Positions 1-9,907 of a stretch of DNA of 64,000 nucleotides are shown here, one piece after another (the first letter of the stretch is position 1; each line of letters opens with the position of its first letter). A model generated the notes under the pieces. That model had not been told where the DNA came from. It worked only from the letters and a program-made list of their open reading frames with translations, and did not search any database. Source of the stretch: Streptomyces dengpaensis (lineage in GTDB: Bacteria; Actinomycetota; Actinomycetes; Streptomycetales; Streptomycetaceae); NCBI RefSeq assembly GCF_002946835.1, contig NZ_CP026652.1, positions 5,828,001 to 5,892,000 on the forward strand, written 5' to 3'. A program made the position numbers and the translations under genes.

Positions 1-1542
1 GAGTCGGCGTTCATCCTCGCCGACTCCGAGAGCAAGGTGCTCATCGCGGAGGACGCGGCCCAGCTCGCCAAGGCGCAGGAGAAGCGCGCCGAGCTGTCCG
101 AGCTGACCCATGTGATCGTCATCGACCCGGCCGGCGTCGAGACCGGCGACTGGGTACTCACCCTCGCCGAGCTGGAGCAGCGCGGTGCCGCGTACCTGGA
201 GAAGCACCCCGACCTGATCAAGGAGCGGGTCGGCGCGATCACCGCCGATCAGCTCGCCACCCTCATCTACACCTCCGGCACCACGGGCCGCCCCAAGGGC
301 GTCCGCCTCCCGCACGACAACTGGTCGTACATGGCCAAGGCCATCGCGTCGACCGGCCTGGTCGGCCCGGACGACGTCCAGTACCTGTGGCTGCCGCTCG
401 CGCACGTCTTCGGCAAGGTGCTCATCTCCGGCCAGATCGAGGTCGGGCACGTCACCGCCGTCGACGGCCGCGTGGACAAGATCATCGAGAATCTGCCGGT
501 CGTGCAGCCGACGTACATGGCGGCCGTCCCGCGCATCTTCGAGAAGGTCTACAACGGGGTCGCGGCCAAGGCGCGGGCCGGCGGCGGCGCCAAGTACAAG
601 ATCTTCCAGTGGGCCGCCGGGGTCGCCCGTGAGTACGCGAAGGCCAGCCAGGACAACTTCCGCCGCACCGGCACCGCGTCCGTGCCCTTCGCGCTCGGCG
701 CCAAGCACAAGGTCGCCGACGCGCTGGTCTTCGCCAAGATCCGCGAGGCCTTCGGCGGCAACCTGCGCGCCTGCGTCTCCGGCTCCGCCGCGCTCGCGCC
801 CGAGATCGGCTACTTCTTCGCCGGCGCCGGCATCCACATCCTGGAGGGGTACGGCCTCACGGAGTCGTCCGCGGCCTCCTTCGTGAACCCTGGCGAGGCG
901 TACCGCATCGGCACGGTCGGCAAGCCGCTGCCCGGCACCGAGGTGCGCATCGCGGACGACGGCGAGATCCTGCTGCGCGGCCCCGGCATCATGGAGGGCT
1001 ACCACGGGCTGCCCGAGAAGACAGCCGAGGTCCTGGAGTCCGACGGCTGGTTCCACACCGGCGACATCGGCGAGCTGTCCCCCGACGGATACCTGCGCAT
1101 CACGGACCGCAAGAAGGACCTGATCAAAACCTCGGGCGGCAAGTACATCGCGCCGGCCGAGGTCGAGGGCCAGTTCAAGGCCGTCTGCCCGTATGTCTCC
1201 AACATCCTCGTGCACGGCGCCGACCGGAACTTCTGCACCGCGCTCATCGCCCTCGACGAGCCGTCCATCCTCGACTGGGCCAAGGAGAACGGCCTGGCGG
1301 GCAAGTCGTACGCCGATGTCGTCGCCGCGCCGGCCACGGTCGCCCTCATCGAGGGCTACGTCAAGGAGCTCAACGAGGGCCTCCAGCGCTGGCAGACCAT
1401 CAAGAAGTTCCGCCTCCTGCCGCGTGACCTCGACATCGAACACGGCGAGCTCACGCCCAGCCTGAAGCTCAAGCGGCCGGTCGTCGAGCGGGAGTACAAG
1501 CACCTGATCGACGAGATGTACGCGGGGACGCGCGAGGCGTAA
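1..1542 (+). CDS. Long-chain acyl-CoA synthetase (AMP-forming), 5' end outside window
   Basis: ATP-dependent activation of fatty acids to acyl-CoA through an acyl-adenylate, probably at the inner face of the membrane. The reading frame is open from base 1, so the N-terminus lies upstream; 513 codons are visible. Family signatures seen: the P-loop-like YTSGTTGRPKGV about residue 90, the GYGLTES adenine-binding motif about residue 285, and the TGDIGELSPDGYLRITDRKK hinge region with the following KTSGGKYIAP core. The order and wording of these motifs match FadD15/FAA1-type long-chain enzymes rather than small acetyl-CoA synthetases. It ends against a hairpin shared with the convergent response regulator gene. 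No operon partner is visible. The family call is secure; chain-length preference cannot be read. Confidence 0.93.
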   Translation, partial: ESAFILADSESKVLIAEDAAQLAKAQEKRAELSELTHVIVIDPAGVETGDWVLTLAELEQRGAAYLEKHPDLIKERVGAITADQLATLIYTSGTTGRPKGVRLPHDNWSYMAKAIASTGLVGPDDVQYLWLPLAHVFGKVLISGQIEVGHVTAVDGRVDKIIENLPVVQPTYMAAVPRIFEKVYNGVAAKARAGGGAKYKIFQWAAGVAREYAKASQDNFRRTGTASVPFALGAKHKVADALVFAKIREAFGGNLRACVSGSAALAPEIGYFFAGAGIHILEGYGLTESSAASFVNPGEAYRIGTVGKPLPGTEVRIADDGEILLRGPGIMEGYHGLPEKTAEVLESDGWFHTGDIGELSPDGYLRITDRKKDLIKTSGGKYIAPAEVEGQFKAVCPYVSNILVHGADRNFCTALIALDEPSILDWAKENGLAGKSYADVVAAPATVALIEGYVKELNEGLQRWQTIKKFRLLPRDLDIEHGELTPSLKLKRPVVEREYKHLIDEMYAGTREA

Positions 1543-1557
1543 GGCCCGTACGTCGCT

Positions 1558-1592
1558 GGAGGGGCGGGGGAGTCAAATCCCCCGCCCCCTCC
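1558..1592. terminator. Bidirectional hairpin between convergent genes
   Basis: GGAGGGGCGGGGG at 1558-1570 pairs with CCCCCGCCCCCTCC at 1579-1592 across the loop AGTCAAAT, with one bulged base. It lies just after the acyl-CoA synthetase stop and overlaps the last codons of the response regulator on the other strand, so it can end both transcripts. Confidence 0.7.
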
Positions 1593-2166
1593 GCATCTCC
1601 CGCATCTCGTGGAGCAGCTCCTCCATCTGGTGTACCTGGTGGCGCAATTCCAAGACGTCCTGCAGGCTGCTGGCCGCCATCTGGGTCTCTATCTTCTCGA
1701 GGCGGTCCGCCAGTTCGTCGAACTGTTCCTGTTCGCGCGCGAGCATCCGCTCCAGCTGCTGGTTCTTGCGGTGCAGGTCGAGGAAGACGGTGACCTTGGC
1801 GCGCAGGACCCAGGGGTCGAAGGGTTTCGTCAGATAGTCGGCGGCTCCGGTCGCGTACCCGCGGAAGGCGTAGCCCGCGTCGGCGTCCGTGCCCGTCAGG
1901 AAGATGATGGGGACGTCCTTCGTCTGGTCGAGCCGCTTGATGTTCGCGGCGGTCTCGAAGCCGTCCATGCCCGGCATCCGGATGTCGAGCAGGACGACGG
2001 CGAACCGCTGCCGCAGCAGGGCCTTCATCGCCTCCTCGCCCGAACGCGCCCGCACCAGCGGCTCGTTGAGGGACCCCAGGACGGCCTCCAGAGCGATCAG
2101 GTTGTCCTCCATGTCGTCGACCAGGAGGATGCTGGCGCGCTCGTCGGTCGTTTCCACAGCGCTCAT
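1573..2166 (-). CDS. Response regulator with C-terminal coiled coil, no DNA-binding domain
   Basis: A 197-residue protein with a receiver domain in residues 12-130: acidic pair in LLVDDMEDN, phospho-acceptor Asp in VVLLDIRMPGMDG, Thr in FLTGTD and the conserved Lys in YLTKPFDP. After the receiver come about 60 residues rich in Glu, Gln, Leu and Arg (HRKNQQLERMLAREQEQF and on), a likely coiled coil for dimerising or partner binding. No output enzyme or HTH is present, so it probably acts by protein-protein contact. It starts 12 bp after the stop of the hybrid kinase and is surely co-transcribed with it; the kinase is the likely phosphodonor. Confidence 0.9.
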   Translation of the reverse strand: MSAVETTDERASILLVDDMEDNLIALEAVLGSLNEPLVRARSGEEAMKALLRQRFAVVLLDIRMPGMDGFETAANIKRLDQTKDVPIIFLTGTDADAGYAFRGYATGAADYLTKPFDPWVLRAKVTVFLDLHRKNQQLERMLAREQEQFDELADRLEKIETQMAASSLQDVLELRHQVHQMEELLHEMREMRRGRGI

Positions 2167-2178
2167 GGTGACTGTGCC

Positions 2179-5100
2179 TCACTCAGTTGTCGGCGGGACT
2201 GCGGGCTCCCCAGATGTGCTCGGTCCCGGTGCGACCGCACCGCCTGCGGCGTCCCGCTCCGGGTCGTCCGCAGCCTCCGGGTCGAGGAGGGCGCACACGA
2301 CGGTGAGGAGCTGGTCGACGTCCACCGGCTTCGGTACGTAGTCGTTGGCACCCCGCGCGATGGACTTCTCGCGGTCGCCGGGCATCGCCTTCGCGGTCAG
2401 CGCGACGATGGGCAGACCCGTCCAGCGGGGGGTGCGGCGGATGGCGGAGATCGTTTCGTAGCCGTCCATCTCCGGCATCATGATGTCCATCAGAACGAGC
2501 TCGATGTCGGGGTTGCGCTCCAGCGTCTCGATGCCCTCGCGGCCGTTCTCCGCGTACAGGACGGGCATGCCGACGCGGCCCAGGACATGGGTGAGCGCGA
2601 AGACGTTGCGGATGTCGTCGTCCACTATCAACACCCGGCGCCCGGGCAGGACTTGGCCCGCTCTGCCGGACTTCCACGCCTCCAGCTTGGTGGGTGTCGG
2701 CCAGGTGTCGTCGGTGTCATGGGCGGTGTACGGCTCGCTGGAGAGCTGCTCGGGCACGGGCGCCGGGCGGTCCTCGGGGGCCGGTCCGGTCGCCATGTGC
2801 CCGGGGCTCACGACAGGGACGTACAGCGTGAAGGTGGAGCCCTTGCCGGGCTTGCTCTCGGCGATGATCCTGCCGCCGAGCAGTCTGGCGATCTCGCGGC
2901 TGATGGACAGACCGAGGCCGGTGCCGCCGTACTTGCGGTTCGTGGTGCCGTCGGCCTGCTGGAACGCCTCGAAGATCACCGGGAGTTTCTCGGGCGCGAT
3001 CCCTATGCCGGTGTCGGAGACGGCGAAGGCGATCACGTCGTCGCTGTTCTCACGGGTGTAGGTGTGTTCCGGGTCCTTGAGGCGGTTGACGCGCAGCTCG
3101 ACCCGGCCGGAAGCGGTGAACTTGATCGCGTTGGAGAGCAGGTTGCGCAGGATCTGCTGGAGCCGCTGCTCGTCCGAGTACATCTCGCGCGGTACGTCCT
3201 CGCCGACCGTCACCTCGAAGGCGAGCCCCCGGTCGAGGGTGAGCGGACGGAAGGTCGCGTGGACGTAGTCCAGCAGCTTGATCAACGGCAACTTCTTCGG
3301 GCGTACGTCCATCCGGCCCGCCTCGATCTTCGACAGGTCCAGGATGTCGTTGATCAGCTGGAGGAGGTCGGAGCCGGATCGGTGGATCGTCGTCGCGAAC
3401 TGCACCTCCTGGTCGGAGAGATGGCCGTCCGGGTTGTCGGAGAGGAGCCGGGCCAGGATCAGGAGGGAGTTGAGCGGCGTACGCAGTTCGTGCGACATGT
3501 TCGCCAGGAACTCCGACTTGTACTGGGAGCTTGTTGCCAACAGGGCGGCCTTCTCTTCCAGTTCCGCGTTCGAGCGCTGCAACTCCGCCTGCTGCGACTG
3601 GAGTTCGTCCGACCGGTCCTGGAGCTGGATGGCCAGACGCTGGGACTCGCCGAGCAGGGACTCCGTACGGGAGTTGGCGATGATCGTGTTGATGGCGACG
3701 CCGATGGTGTTCACGAACTGGTCGAAGAAGGCCAGGTGGACATCGGAGAAGCGGGAGAAGGATGCCAGCTCGATCACGCCGAGCAGCGTGTCCTCGAAGA
3801 GGATCGGGATGATGACGACGCTGGCGGGAGCGGCCTCGCCCAGACCGCTGTTGATCTTGATGTAGTCCGGTGGGGCTTCCTCGACGAGGATGCGCTTCTT
3901 CTCGCCGGCGGCCTGCCGGACGAGCCCGTGCACCGGCATGCCGCCCGTGTCGACGGTCGCGCCCTGCGCGGATCCGTACCCGGCGATGAAGGCAAGCCCC
4001 TTGGCGGGTACGGACGTTCGCAGCGACGTCCCCTCCTCCTCGGGGTCGGCCAGGAAGAAGGCGCCGTACTGCGCGTTCACCAGCGGGGTCAGCTCGCGCA
4101 GGATCAGGTCGGCGACCTCCATCAGGTCGCGGTGGCCCTGCATGAGGGCGGCCAGGCGAGCAAGATTCGATTCCAGCCAGTCCTTCGCGCGGGTGGTTTC
4201 GCGGAGGTTGGCCACCATCAGGTTGATGTTGTCCTTCAGCTCGGCGACCTCGCCCTGGGTCTCCACGGTGATGGAGCGGGACATGTCGCCCTGGGCCACC
4301 GCGGAGGCCACCTCGGCGATCGCGCGGACCTGGGTGGTGAGGTTGGAGGCCAGCTCGTTCACGTTGGTCGTCAGGCGCTTCCAGGTGCCGTACACGCCCT
4401 CGACCCGTGCCTGGCCGCCGAGCTGGCCCTCGGAACCCACCTCCCGGGCCACCCGGGTGACCTCGGAGGAGAAGGAGGAGAGGGTGTCGACCATCGTGTT
4501 GATCGTCGTCTTCAGTTCGAGGATCTCGCCGCGGGCGTCCACGTCGATCTTCTTCGACAGATCGCCCTGGGCCACGGCCGTCGCCACCTGCGCGATGTTC
4601 CGCACCTGCGACGTCAGGTTGTCGGCCATGTAGTTGACGTTGTCGGTCAGATCGCGCCAGACGCCGGACACGCCGAGCACCTGGGCGCGGCCGCCGAGCC
4701 GCCCGTCGGTGCCGACCTCGCGGGCCACCCGGGTCACCTCGTCGGCGAAGGCGCGCAGCTGCTCCACCATCGTGTTGACGGTGTCCTTCAGCTCCAGGAT
4801 CTCGCCGCGGGCGTCGACGGTGATCTTCTTGGAGAGGTCGCCGTTCGCGACGGCGGTCGTCACCTGGGCGATGTTTCTGACCTGCGAAGTCAGGTTCAGG
4901 GCCATGAAGTTGACGTTGTCGGTGAGGTCCTTCCAGACGCCCGACACGCCACGGACCTGCGCCTGGCCGCCGAGGTTGCCCTCCGTACCCACTTCGCGGG
5001 CCACGCGCGTAACCTCGTCGGCGAAGGCGGAGAGCTGGTCGACCATCGTGTTGATCGTGGACTTCAGCTCCAGGATCTCGCCCTTCGCCTCCACCGTGAT

Positions 5101-6330
5101 CTTCTTGCCGAGGTCGCCCTGCGCCACGGCCGTGGAGACGAGCGCGATATTGCGGACCTGCGACGTCAGGTTGTCCGCCATGAAGTTGACGTTGTCGGTG
5201 AGGTCCTTCCAGACGCCCGACACGCCACGGACCTGCGCGCGCCCGCCGAGGTTGCCTTCGGTACCGACCTCGCGGGCGACCCGCGTGACCTCGTCGGCGA
5301 AGGCGGAGAGCTGGTCCACCATCGTGTTGATGGTCGACTTCAGTTCGAGGATCTCGCCCTGCGCGTCGACCGTGATCTTCTGGCTCAGATCGCCGTTGGC
5401 CACGGCCGTGGTGACCTGGGCGATATTGCGGACCTGGGAGGTCAGGTTCGAGGCCATGAAGTTGACGTTGTCGGTGAGGTCCTTCCAGACCCCCGACACG
5501 CCGCGCACCTGCGCCCGGCCGCCCAACTGGCCCACCGTGCCGACCTCGCGGGCCACGCGGGTGACCTCGTCGGCGAAGGCGGAGAGCTGGTCCACCATCG
5601 TGTTCACGGTGAGCTTCAGTTCGAGCAGCTCGCCGGTCGCCTCGACCGTCACCGTACGGGTCAGGTCGCCGCGCGCCACTGCCGTGGTCACCAGGGCGAT
5701 GTCCCGCACCTGGGCCGTCAGCCGGGACGCCATCGTGTTGACCGCCTCGGTGACATCCCGCCAGCTCCCCGACAGACCCGTCACCTTGGCGCGACCGCCG
5801 AGCCGCCCCTCCGTGCCGACCTCGCGGGCGACGCGGGTGACCTCGCCGGTGAAGAGGGAGAGCTGGTCGACCATCTTGTTGACGGCGCGGCCCAGCCGGC
5901 GCAAGTCGCCGCGCAGCTGCCGGTTGCCGTCGTGCAGGTCGACCCGCTGGGTCAGATCGCCGCCGGCCACCGCGTCGAGCACGCGGGTCGCGTTCGCCGC
6001 CGGGGCCACCAGGGCGTCGAGCAGCTGGTTCACGTCATTGACGCGCGTCGTCCAGGTGCCCTGGCCCGGGCTGGCCGAAAGGCGCTCGTCGAGCCGCCCG
6101 TGCCGGACCAGTTCCCGCCGTACCCGCTGCACTTCCGTGTTGAAATGGTTGCTGCGGTCGACGATCTGGTTGAACGCGGTGCTCAGCTCGGCCACCAGGC
6201 CGTGCCCCGTCTCCGGGAGCTTGGTGAAGTCGCCGTCCCGCGCGGCGGTCATCGCGGCGAGCAGGGGGCGCAGATCCGATGCTCGAATCTGACCGTCTTC
6301 GAGCATGCGCATACCACTGTTCTCACTCAT
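2179..6330 (-). CDS. Soluble poly-HAMP hybrid sensor histidine kinase
   Basis: A 1383-residue cytoplasmic kinase with no membrane segment. Residues about 25-700 hold a ladder of HAMP units: one divergent N-terminal unit and seven clear ones, each about 92 residues, with the recurring core [18 protein letters not shown] and the spacer [19 protein letters not shown] domain follows (about 735-890), then a coiled coil, the H-box SHELRTPL with phospho-His near 947, and an ATPase domain with N-box [10 protein letters not shown]1 DTGIG and G2 GTGLGLS. A receiver domain from about 1231 has its Asp in [13 protein letters not shown] near 1282. The layout resembles fungal group III (Nik1/Os-1) osmosensing kinases and related actinobacterial proteins. 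It is first gene of a two-gene unit with the response regulator and is divergent from the SpoIIE phosphatase. The ligand is not known. Confidence 0.93.
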   Translation of the reverse strand: MSENSGMRMLEDGQIRASDLRPLLAAMTAARDGDFTKLPETGHGLVAELSTAFNQIVDRSNHFNTEVQRVRRELVRHGRLDERLSASPGQGTWTTRVNDVNQLLDALVAPAANATRVLDAVAGGDLTQRVDLHDGNRQLRGDLRRLGRAVNKMVDQLSLFTGEVTRVAREVGTEGRLGGRAKVTGLSGSWRDVTEAVNTMASRLTAQVRDIALVTTAVARGDLTRTVTVEATGELLELKLTVNTMVDQLSAFADEVTRVAREVGTVGQLGGRAQVRGVSGVWKDLTDNVNFMASNLTSQVRNIAQVTTAVANGDLSQKITVDAQGEILELKSTINTMVDQLSAFADEVTRVAREVGTEGNLGGRAQVRGVSGVWKDLTDNVNFMADNLTSQVRNIALVSTAVAQGDLGKKITVEAKGEILELKSTINTMVDQLSAFADEVTRVAREVGTEGNLGGQAQVRGVSGVWKDLTDNVNFMALNLTSQVRNIAQVTTAVANGDLSKKITVDARGEILELKDTVNTMVEQLRAFADEVTRVAREVGTDGRLGGRAQVLGVSGVWRDLTDNVNYMADNLTSQVRNIAQVATAVAQGDLSKKIDVDARGEILELKTTINTMVDTLSSFSSEVTRVAREVGSEGQLGGQARVEGVYGTWKRLTTNVNELASNLTTQVRAIAEVASAVAQGDMSRSITVETQGEVAELKDNINLMVANLRETTRAKDWLESNLARLAALMQGHRDLMEVADLILRELTPLVNAQYGAFFLADPEEEGTSLRTSVPAKGLAFIAGYGSAQGATVDTGGMPVHGLVRQAAGEKKRILVEEAPPDYIKINSGLGEAAPASVVIIPILFEDTLLGVIELASFSRFSDVHLAFFDQFVNTIGVAINTIIANSRTESLLGESQRLAIQLQDRSDELQSQQAELQRSNAELEEKAALLATSSQYKSEFLANMSHELRTPLNSLLILARLLSDNPDGHLSDQEVQFATTIHRSGSDLLQLINDILDLSKIEAGRMDVRPKKLPLIKLLDYVHATFRPLTLDRGLAFEVTVGEDVPREMYSDEQRLQQILRNLLSNAIKFTASGRVELRVNRLKDPEHTYTRENSDDVIAFAVSDTGIGIAPEKLPVIFEAFQQADGTTNRKYGGTGLGLSISREIARLLGGRIIAESKPGKGSTFTLYVPVVSPGHMATGPAPEDRPAPVPEQLSSEPYTAHDTDDTWPTPTKLEAWKSGRAGQVLPGRRVLIVDDDIRNVFALTHVLGRVGMPVLYAENGREGIETLERNPDIELVLMDIMMPEMDGYETISAIRRTPRWTGLPIVALTAKAMPGDREKSIARGANDYVPKPVDVDQLLTVVCALLDPEAADDPERDAAGGAVAPGPSTSGEPAVPPTTE

Positions 6331-6462
6331 GGTGGCCCACTTCGTAACTCGGTGCTTATGGGCAGGGCCAGTCTGTCACTCTGTCTGCATCGCCTGAGGC
6401 GTATTCGTCCGAACTGCTCAGGGAGCCGCACAGTGGGGGCCATTCCGACGCAACGGGAGTCC

Positions 6463-8508
6463 ATGGCGCGTGCCCCTGATGCGCCTGCGAACCACCGCGC
6501 CGGCCAGGAACTCATGGCCCGTACGTCGCTGGCGGGCACTCCGCTCGCACCCGGAGCCGCCCGCAGGTTCCTGCACGGCGCGCTCGCCGACTGGGCCCAA
6601 CTCGCCCTGCCCGGAACCGAGATCATCGACGACCGCCTCACCGAGGACGCCCTCGTGGTGGTCAGCGAACTCGTCACCAACGCCGTCGTGCACGCCGGCA
6701 CCGACGTCGAACTGCTCTGCCACCTCGAAGGCAGGGCCGACGGGGCGCCGGGCCCGCTGGTCGTCGAGGTCTCGGATCAGCACCCCTCGCGCGGGGTGTG
6801 CGACGACAGCATCCAACGGCCGTACGGCACACCGGAGTACGGGCGCGGGCTGCGGCTCGTGGCCGCGCTCTCCGAGGCCTGGGGGATCACGTATCGCCCG
6901 GGCATCAAGACCGTGTGGGCGCGGCTGCTGGTCGACGCAGGTGGGCGGTGCGACGGGGGTGCGGGCTCCACCAGGGCTTCGGGCGGCGAGGCGACGGTGG
7001 GCGGCGAGGGGATGCCGGGAGGCGACGGGATCCCGGACGACAACGGGATTCCGGGTGCCAGACGCTTTTCGGACGCGGAGGGGAGAGCCGCGTACGCCGC
7101 AGAGCAGGCCGAGCAGGCCCTTGAGCGAGGGCTGCGGGCCGGCGAGACGCTCGCCCACGAGATGCTCCCGCCCGAGCCGCGACGCAACGCCCAGCAGGAC
7201 CTGGACTGGCTCAACCGCGGCGCCCTCTCCTTCCTCGCCGAGGCCTCCGATCTGCTTGCCGGGCAGCTCGACGAGGACCTGGTCGCCGCGCTCGCCGGAC
7301 AGCTCCTCGTGCCGCGCCTCGCCGACTGGTGCGCGGTGTGGCTGGAGGACGAGGCCACCGACCGGATGGGCGGGCTCGGCCTCGCCCTGGGACCCCGGCT
7401 CGCCCGCGTCTGGCACGGCAGCGAGAACCGTATCGAGGACCTGCGCCGCGCCCTGGAGAAGGACCCGCCGCGGCTGCCCGACGCCGTGCGCTCCCGGGCC
7501 GTCCCCGTGCCCTGGCCCGGCGAGGCGCTGGGCGCGCCCGGGGCCAGCGGCGCGGCCCTCGGGTACCGGCTGATCGCGGGCGGGCGGCCACTGGGCACGC
7601 TCGTCATCGGGCGGGCCGGGCGGATCGGCTTCCCCGACGAGATCACCGGACTCGTCGAGGACCTCAGCCGCCGTATCGCCCTCGCCATCGGCGCGGCCCG
7701 CCAGTACGCGCGCCAGGCCACCATCAGCCGGGTCCTGCAGCGCGGTCTGCTGCCCGGCGCGGTCGCCGAGATCCCCGGGGTGCGCAGCGCCCTCGTGTAC
7801 GAGCCGCTCGACAAGGGCGGACCCAGCGGCGACTTCTACGACCTCTTTCCGGCGGGCGACGGCCGCTGGTGCTTCACGGTGGGCGACGTCCAGGGCAAGG
7901 GGCCCGAGGCCGCCGTCGTGATCGGGCTCGCCCGGCCCTGGCTGCGGCTGCTGGCCCGCGAGGGCTACGACGTCGCGGACGTCCTCGACCGCCTCAACCA
8001 GCTCCTGCTCGACGACGCGACGGAGGCCGCGGACGCCGCGGCCCGCGCGCTCGTGGCGGCGGGCGCGCCCGGGCTCGGCGCGGACCTCGGCCCGCAGACG
8101 CGGTTCCTGTCCCTGCTGTACGGCGAGCTCGTCCCCTTCGACGGTGGCGTACGCTGCACCATCGCCTCCGCCGGGCATCCGCTGCCGCTGCTCCTCGGGC
8201 CCGACGGCGACGTACGGGAGGTGGCCCGGCCGCAGACCCTCCTCGGCGTCGTCGAGGACGCCGGCTATACGTCCGAGACCTTCGAGCTGTACCCCGGTGA
8301 CACCATGCTGTGCGTCACCGACGGCGTGACGGAGCGGCGCAGCGGGCCGCGCCAGTTCGACGACGACGACGGCCTCGCGAAGGCCCTCGCGGGCTGCGCG
8401 GGCCTGAGCGCCGAACTGATCGCGGAACGGATCCGCAGGCTGGTGCACGAGTTCGGTTCGCGGCCGCCGGAGGACGACATGGCGCTGCTGGTGCTGCAGG
8501 CGGAGTAG
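6463..8508 (+). CDS. ATP-binding GAF/SpoIIE-family protein serine phosphatase
   Basis: A 681-residue three-part regulator of the anti-sigma/anti-anti-sigma kind. The N-terminal 150 residues form an RsbW-like ATPase (SELVTNAVVHAG N-box, PEYGRGLRLV G-box). A Gly-rich linker with short repeats (GGEGMPGGDGIPDDNGIPG) follows, then a GAF-like region and a C-terminal PP2C/SpoIIE phosphatase with metal-binding motifs SGDFYDLF, VGDVQGKGPEAA, CVTDGVTE and PPEDDMALLVL. Start ATG 6463 has GGGAG seven bases upstream; an in-frame GTG at 6433 is an alternative. It is divergent from the poly-HAMP kinase, and the two probably form one sensory locus. Such proteins phosphorylate and dephosphorylate anti-sigma antagonists; the actual target is not encoded nearby. 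Confidence 0.9.
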   Translation: MARAPDAPANHRAGQELMARTSLAGTPLAPGAARRFLHGALADWAQLALPGTEIIDDRLTEDALVVVSELVTNAVVHAGTDVELLCHLEGRADGAPGPLVVEVSDQHPSRGVCDDSIQRPYGTPEYGRGLRLVAALSEAWGITYRPGIKTVWARLLVDAGGRCDGGAGSTRASGGEATVGGEGMPGGDGIPDDNGIPGARRFSDAEGRAAYAAEQAEQALERGLRAGETLAHEMLPPEPRRNAQQDLDWLNRGALSFLAEASDLLAGQLDEDLVAALAGQLLVPRLADWCAVWLEDEATDRMGGLGLALGPRLARVWHGSENRIEDLRRALEKDPPRLPDAVRSRAVPVPWPGEALGAPGASGAALGYRLIAGGRPLGTLVIGRAGRIGFPDEITGLVEDLSRRIALAIGAARQYARQATISRVLQRGLLPGAVAEIPGVRSALVYEPLDKGGPSGDFYDLFPAGDGRWCFTVGDVQGKGPEAAVVIGLARPWLRLLAREGYDVADVLDRLNQLLLDDATEAADAAARALVAAGAPGLGADLGPQTRFLSLLYGELVPFDGGVRCTIASAGHPLPLLLGPDGDVREVARPQTLLGVVEDAGYTSETFELYPGDTMLCVTDGVTERRSGPRQFDDDDGLAKALAGCAGLSAELIAERIRRLVHEFGSRPPEDDMALLVLQAE

Positions 8509-8517
8509 GGGTCCTAC

Positions 8518-8620
8518 GGGGTTTTCGCCCCCTCCGCCCCTACCCGTCCCCTACCTGGGGGCTCCGCCCCCCAGACCCCCTTGTCGCGCTTCGCGCTCGT
8601 CCTCAAACGCCGGACGGGCT
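8518..8620 (+). repeat. Dispersed intergenic repeat, family A (copy 1)
   Basis: About 100 bp made of a pyrimidine-rich lead (TTTTCGCCCCCTCCGCCCC), the hairpin CTGGGGGCTCCGCCCCCCAG at 8555-8574, and a conserved end CCTCAAACGCCGGACGGGCT. The same block recurs at 13860, 28707, 30066 (reversed) and 25249 (reversed, diverged). The hairpin probably ends transcription from the phosphatase gene. Confidence 0.85.
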
Positions 8621-8653
8621 TGATCAATCCCTCCGTGCTGGACAATAGAAGAC

Positions 8654-9886
8654 ATGCCTTCCGCACTCCCCGACGGTGAGCCCGTCCCCGACGACGGGGC
8701 GCTGCCCGCGAACGCCCTTGCCGGGGCCGCCGAGCGACCCCTCGGGTTCTACCTCCACGTGCCGTACTGCGCGACCCGCTGCGGCTACTGCGACTTCAAC
8801 ACCTACACGGCGACCGAGCTGCGGGGCACCGGAGGCGTACTCGCCTCCCGCGACAACTACGCGGACACGCTGATCGACGAGGTCCGCCTGGCCCGCAAGG
8901 TCCTCGGCGACGACCCGCGCGAGGTGCGCACGGTCTTCGTCGGCGGCGGTACGCCGACCCTGCTGGCCGCCGACGATCTCGTACGGATGCTGGGGGCGAT
9001 CCGCGACGAGTTCGGGCTCGCGGACGACGCGGAGATCACCACGGAGGCGAACCCGGAGTCCGTCGACCCGGCGTACCTCGCGACCCTGCGCGCCGGTGGC
9101 TTCAACCGGATCTCCTTCGGCATGCAGAGCGCCCGGCAGCACGTACTGAAGGTGCTCGACCGCACGCACACTCCCGGCCGCCCCGAGGCCTGCGTCGCCG
9201 AGGCCCGCGCGGCGGGCTTCGAGCACGTGAACCTCGACCTGATCTACGGCACGCCGGGGGAGTCGGACGACGACTGGCGCGCGTCCCTGGACGCGGCCCT
9301 CGGCGCCGGGCCCGACCACATCTCCGCGTACGCCCTGATCGTCGAGGAGGGCACACAGCTCGCCCGCCGCATCCGCCGCGGTGAGGTCCCGATGACGGAC
9401 GACGACGTCCACGCGGACCGGTACCTGATCGCCGACGAGGTGATGTCGGCGGCGGGCTTCGACTGGTACGAGGTCTCCAACTGGGCCACGTCGGAATCCG
9501 GCCGCTGCCTGCACAACGAGCTCTACTGGCGCGGCGCCGACTGGTGGGGAGCGGGCCCCGGCGCCCACAGCCACGTCGGCGGCGTGCGCTGGTGGAACGT
9601 GAAGCACCCGGGGGCGTACGCGGCGGCGCTGGCCTCCGGCCGTTCCCCGGGCGCGGGCCGCGAACTCCTCTCCGACGAGGACCGCCGGGTGGAGCGCATC
9701 CTGCTGGAGCTGCGGCTGCGCGAGGGGGCGCCGCTGTCCCTGCTCCACGCGGACGGCCTGGCGGCCTCACGCCGGGCAGTGGCCGACGGTCTGCTCGAAG
9801 CGGGGCCGTACGAGGAGGGGCGTGCGGTGCTCACCCTGCGGGGGCGGCTGCTGGCGGACGCCGTGGTCAGGGACCTGGTGGACTGA
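8654..9886 (+). CDS. hemW: Radical SAM protein HemW (heme chaperone, HemN-like)
   Basis: A 410-residue radical SAM protein. The iron-sulfur motif is CATRCGYC (CxxxCxxC) near residue 37, followed by VFVGGGTPTLL and, later, SFGMQSARQHVLKVLDRTH, all typical of the HemW/HemN group. HemW binds heme and delivers it to haem enzymes; unlike true HemN oxidase it usually lacks coproporphyrinogen oxidase activity. The single Cys cluster, lack of a HemN-type N-terminal extension and proximity to hrcA-dnaJ (a common bacterial arrangement) support HemW. A GACAAT hexamer ends seven bases before the ATG and no Shine-Dalgarno is visible, so the mRNA may be leaderless. Confidence 0.9.
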   Translation: MPSALPDGEPVPDDGALPANALAGAAERPLGFYLHVPYCATRCGYCDFNTYTATELRGTGGVLASRDNYADTLIDEVRLARKVLGDDPREVRTVFVGGGTPTLLAADDLVRMLGAIRDEFGLADDAEITTEANPESVDPAYLATLRAGGFNRISFGMQSARQHVLKVLDRTHTPGRPEACVAEARAAGFEHVNLDLIYGTPGESDDDWRASLDAALGAGPDHISAYALIVEEGTQLARRIRRGEVPMTDDDVHADRYLIADEVMSAAGFDWYEVSNWATSESGRCLHNELYWRGADWWGAGPGAHSHVGGVRWWNVKHPGAYAAALASGRSPGAGRELLSDEDRRVERILLELRLREGAPLSLLHADGLAASRRAVADGLLEAGPYEEGRAVLTLRGRLLADAVVRDLVD

Positions 9887-9907
9887 TCACTCGGGATTGT
9901 GCGGGAG

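Noticed and set aside
4190..5990. Seven DNA repeats of about 276 bp
   Set aside because: They are the coding sequence of the HAMP ladder, not a CRISPR or satellite array.
1609..6400. Very long open frame on the plus strand opposite the kinase
   Set aside because: It is the antisense of the poly-HAMP kinase and response regulator genes. High GC leaves the complementary frame free of stops; its protein is low-complexity Val/Gly/His/Asp-rich. Only the part from 6463 is a real gene.
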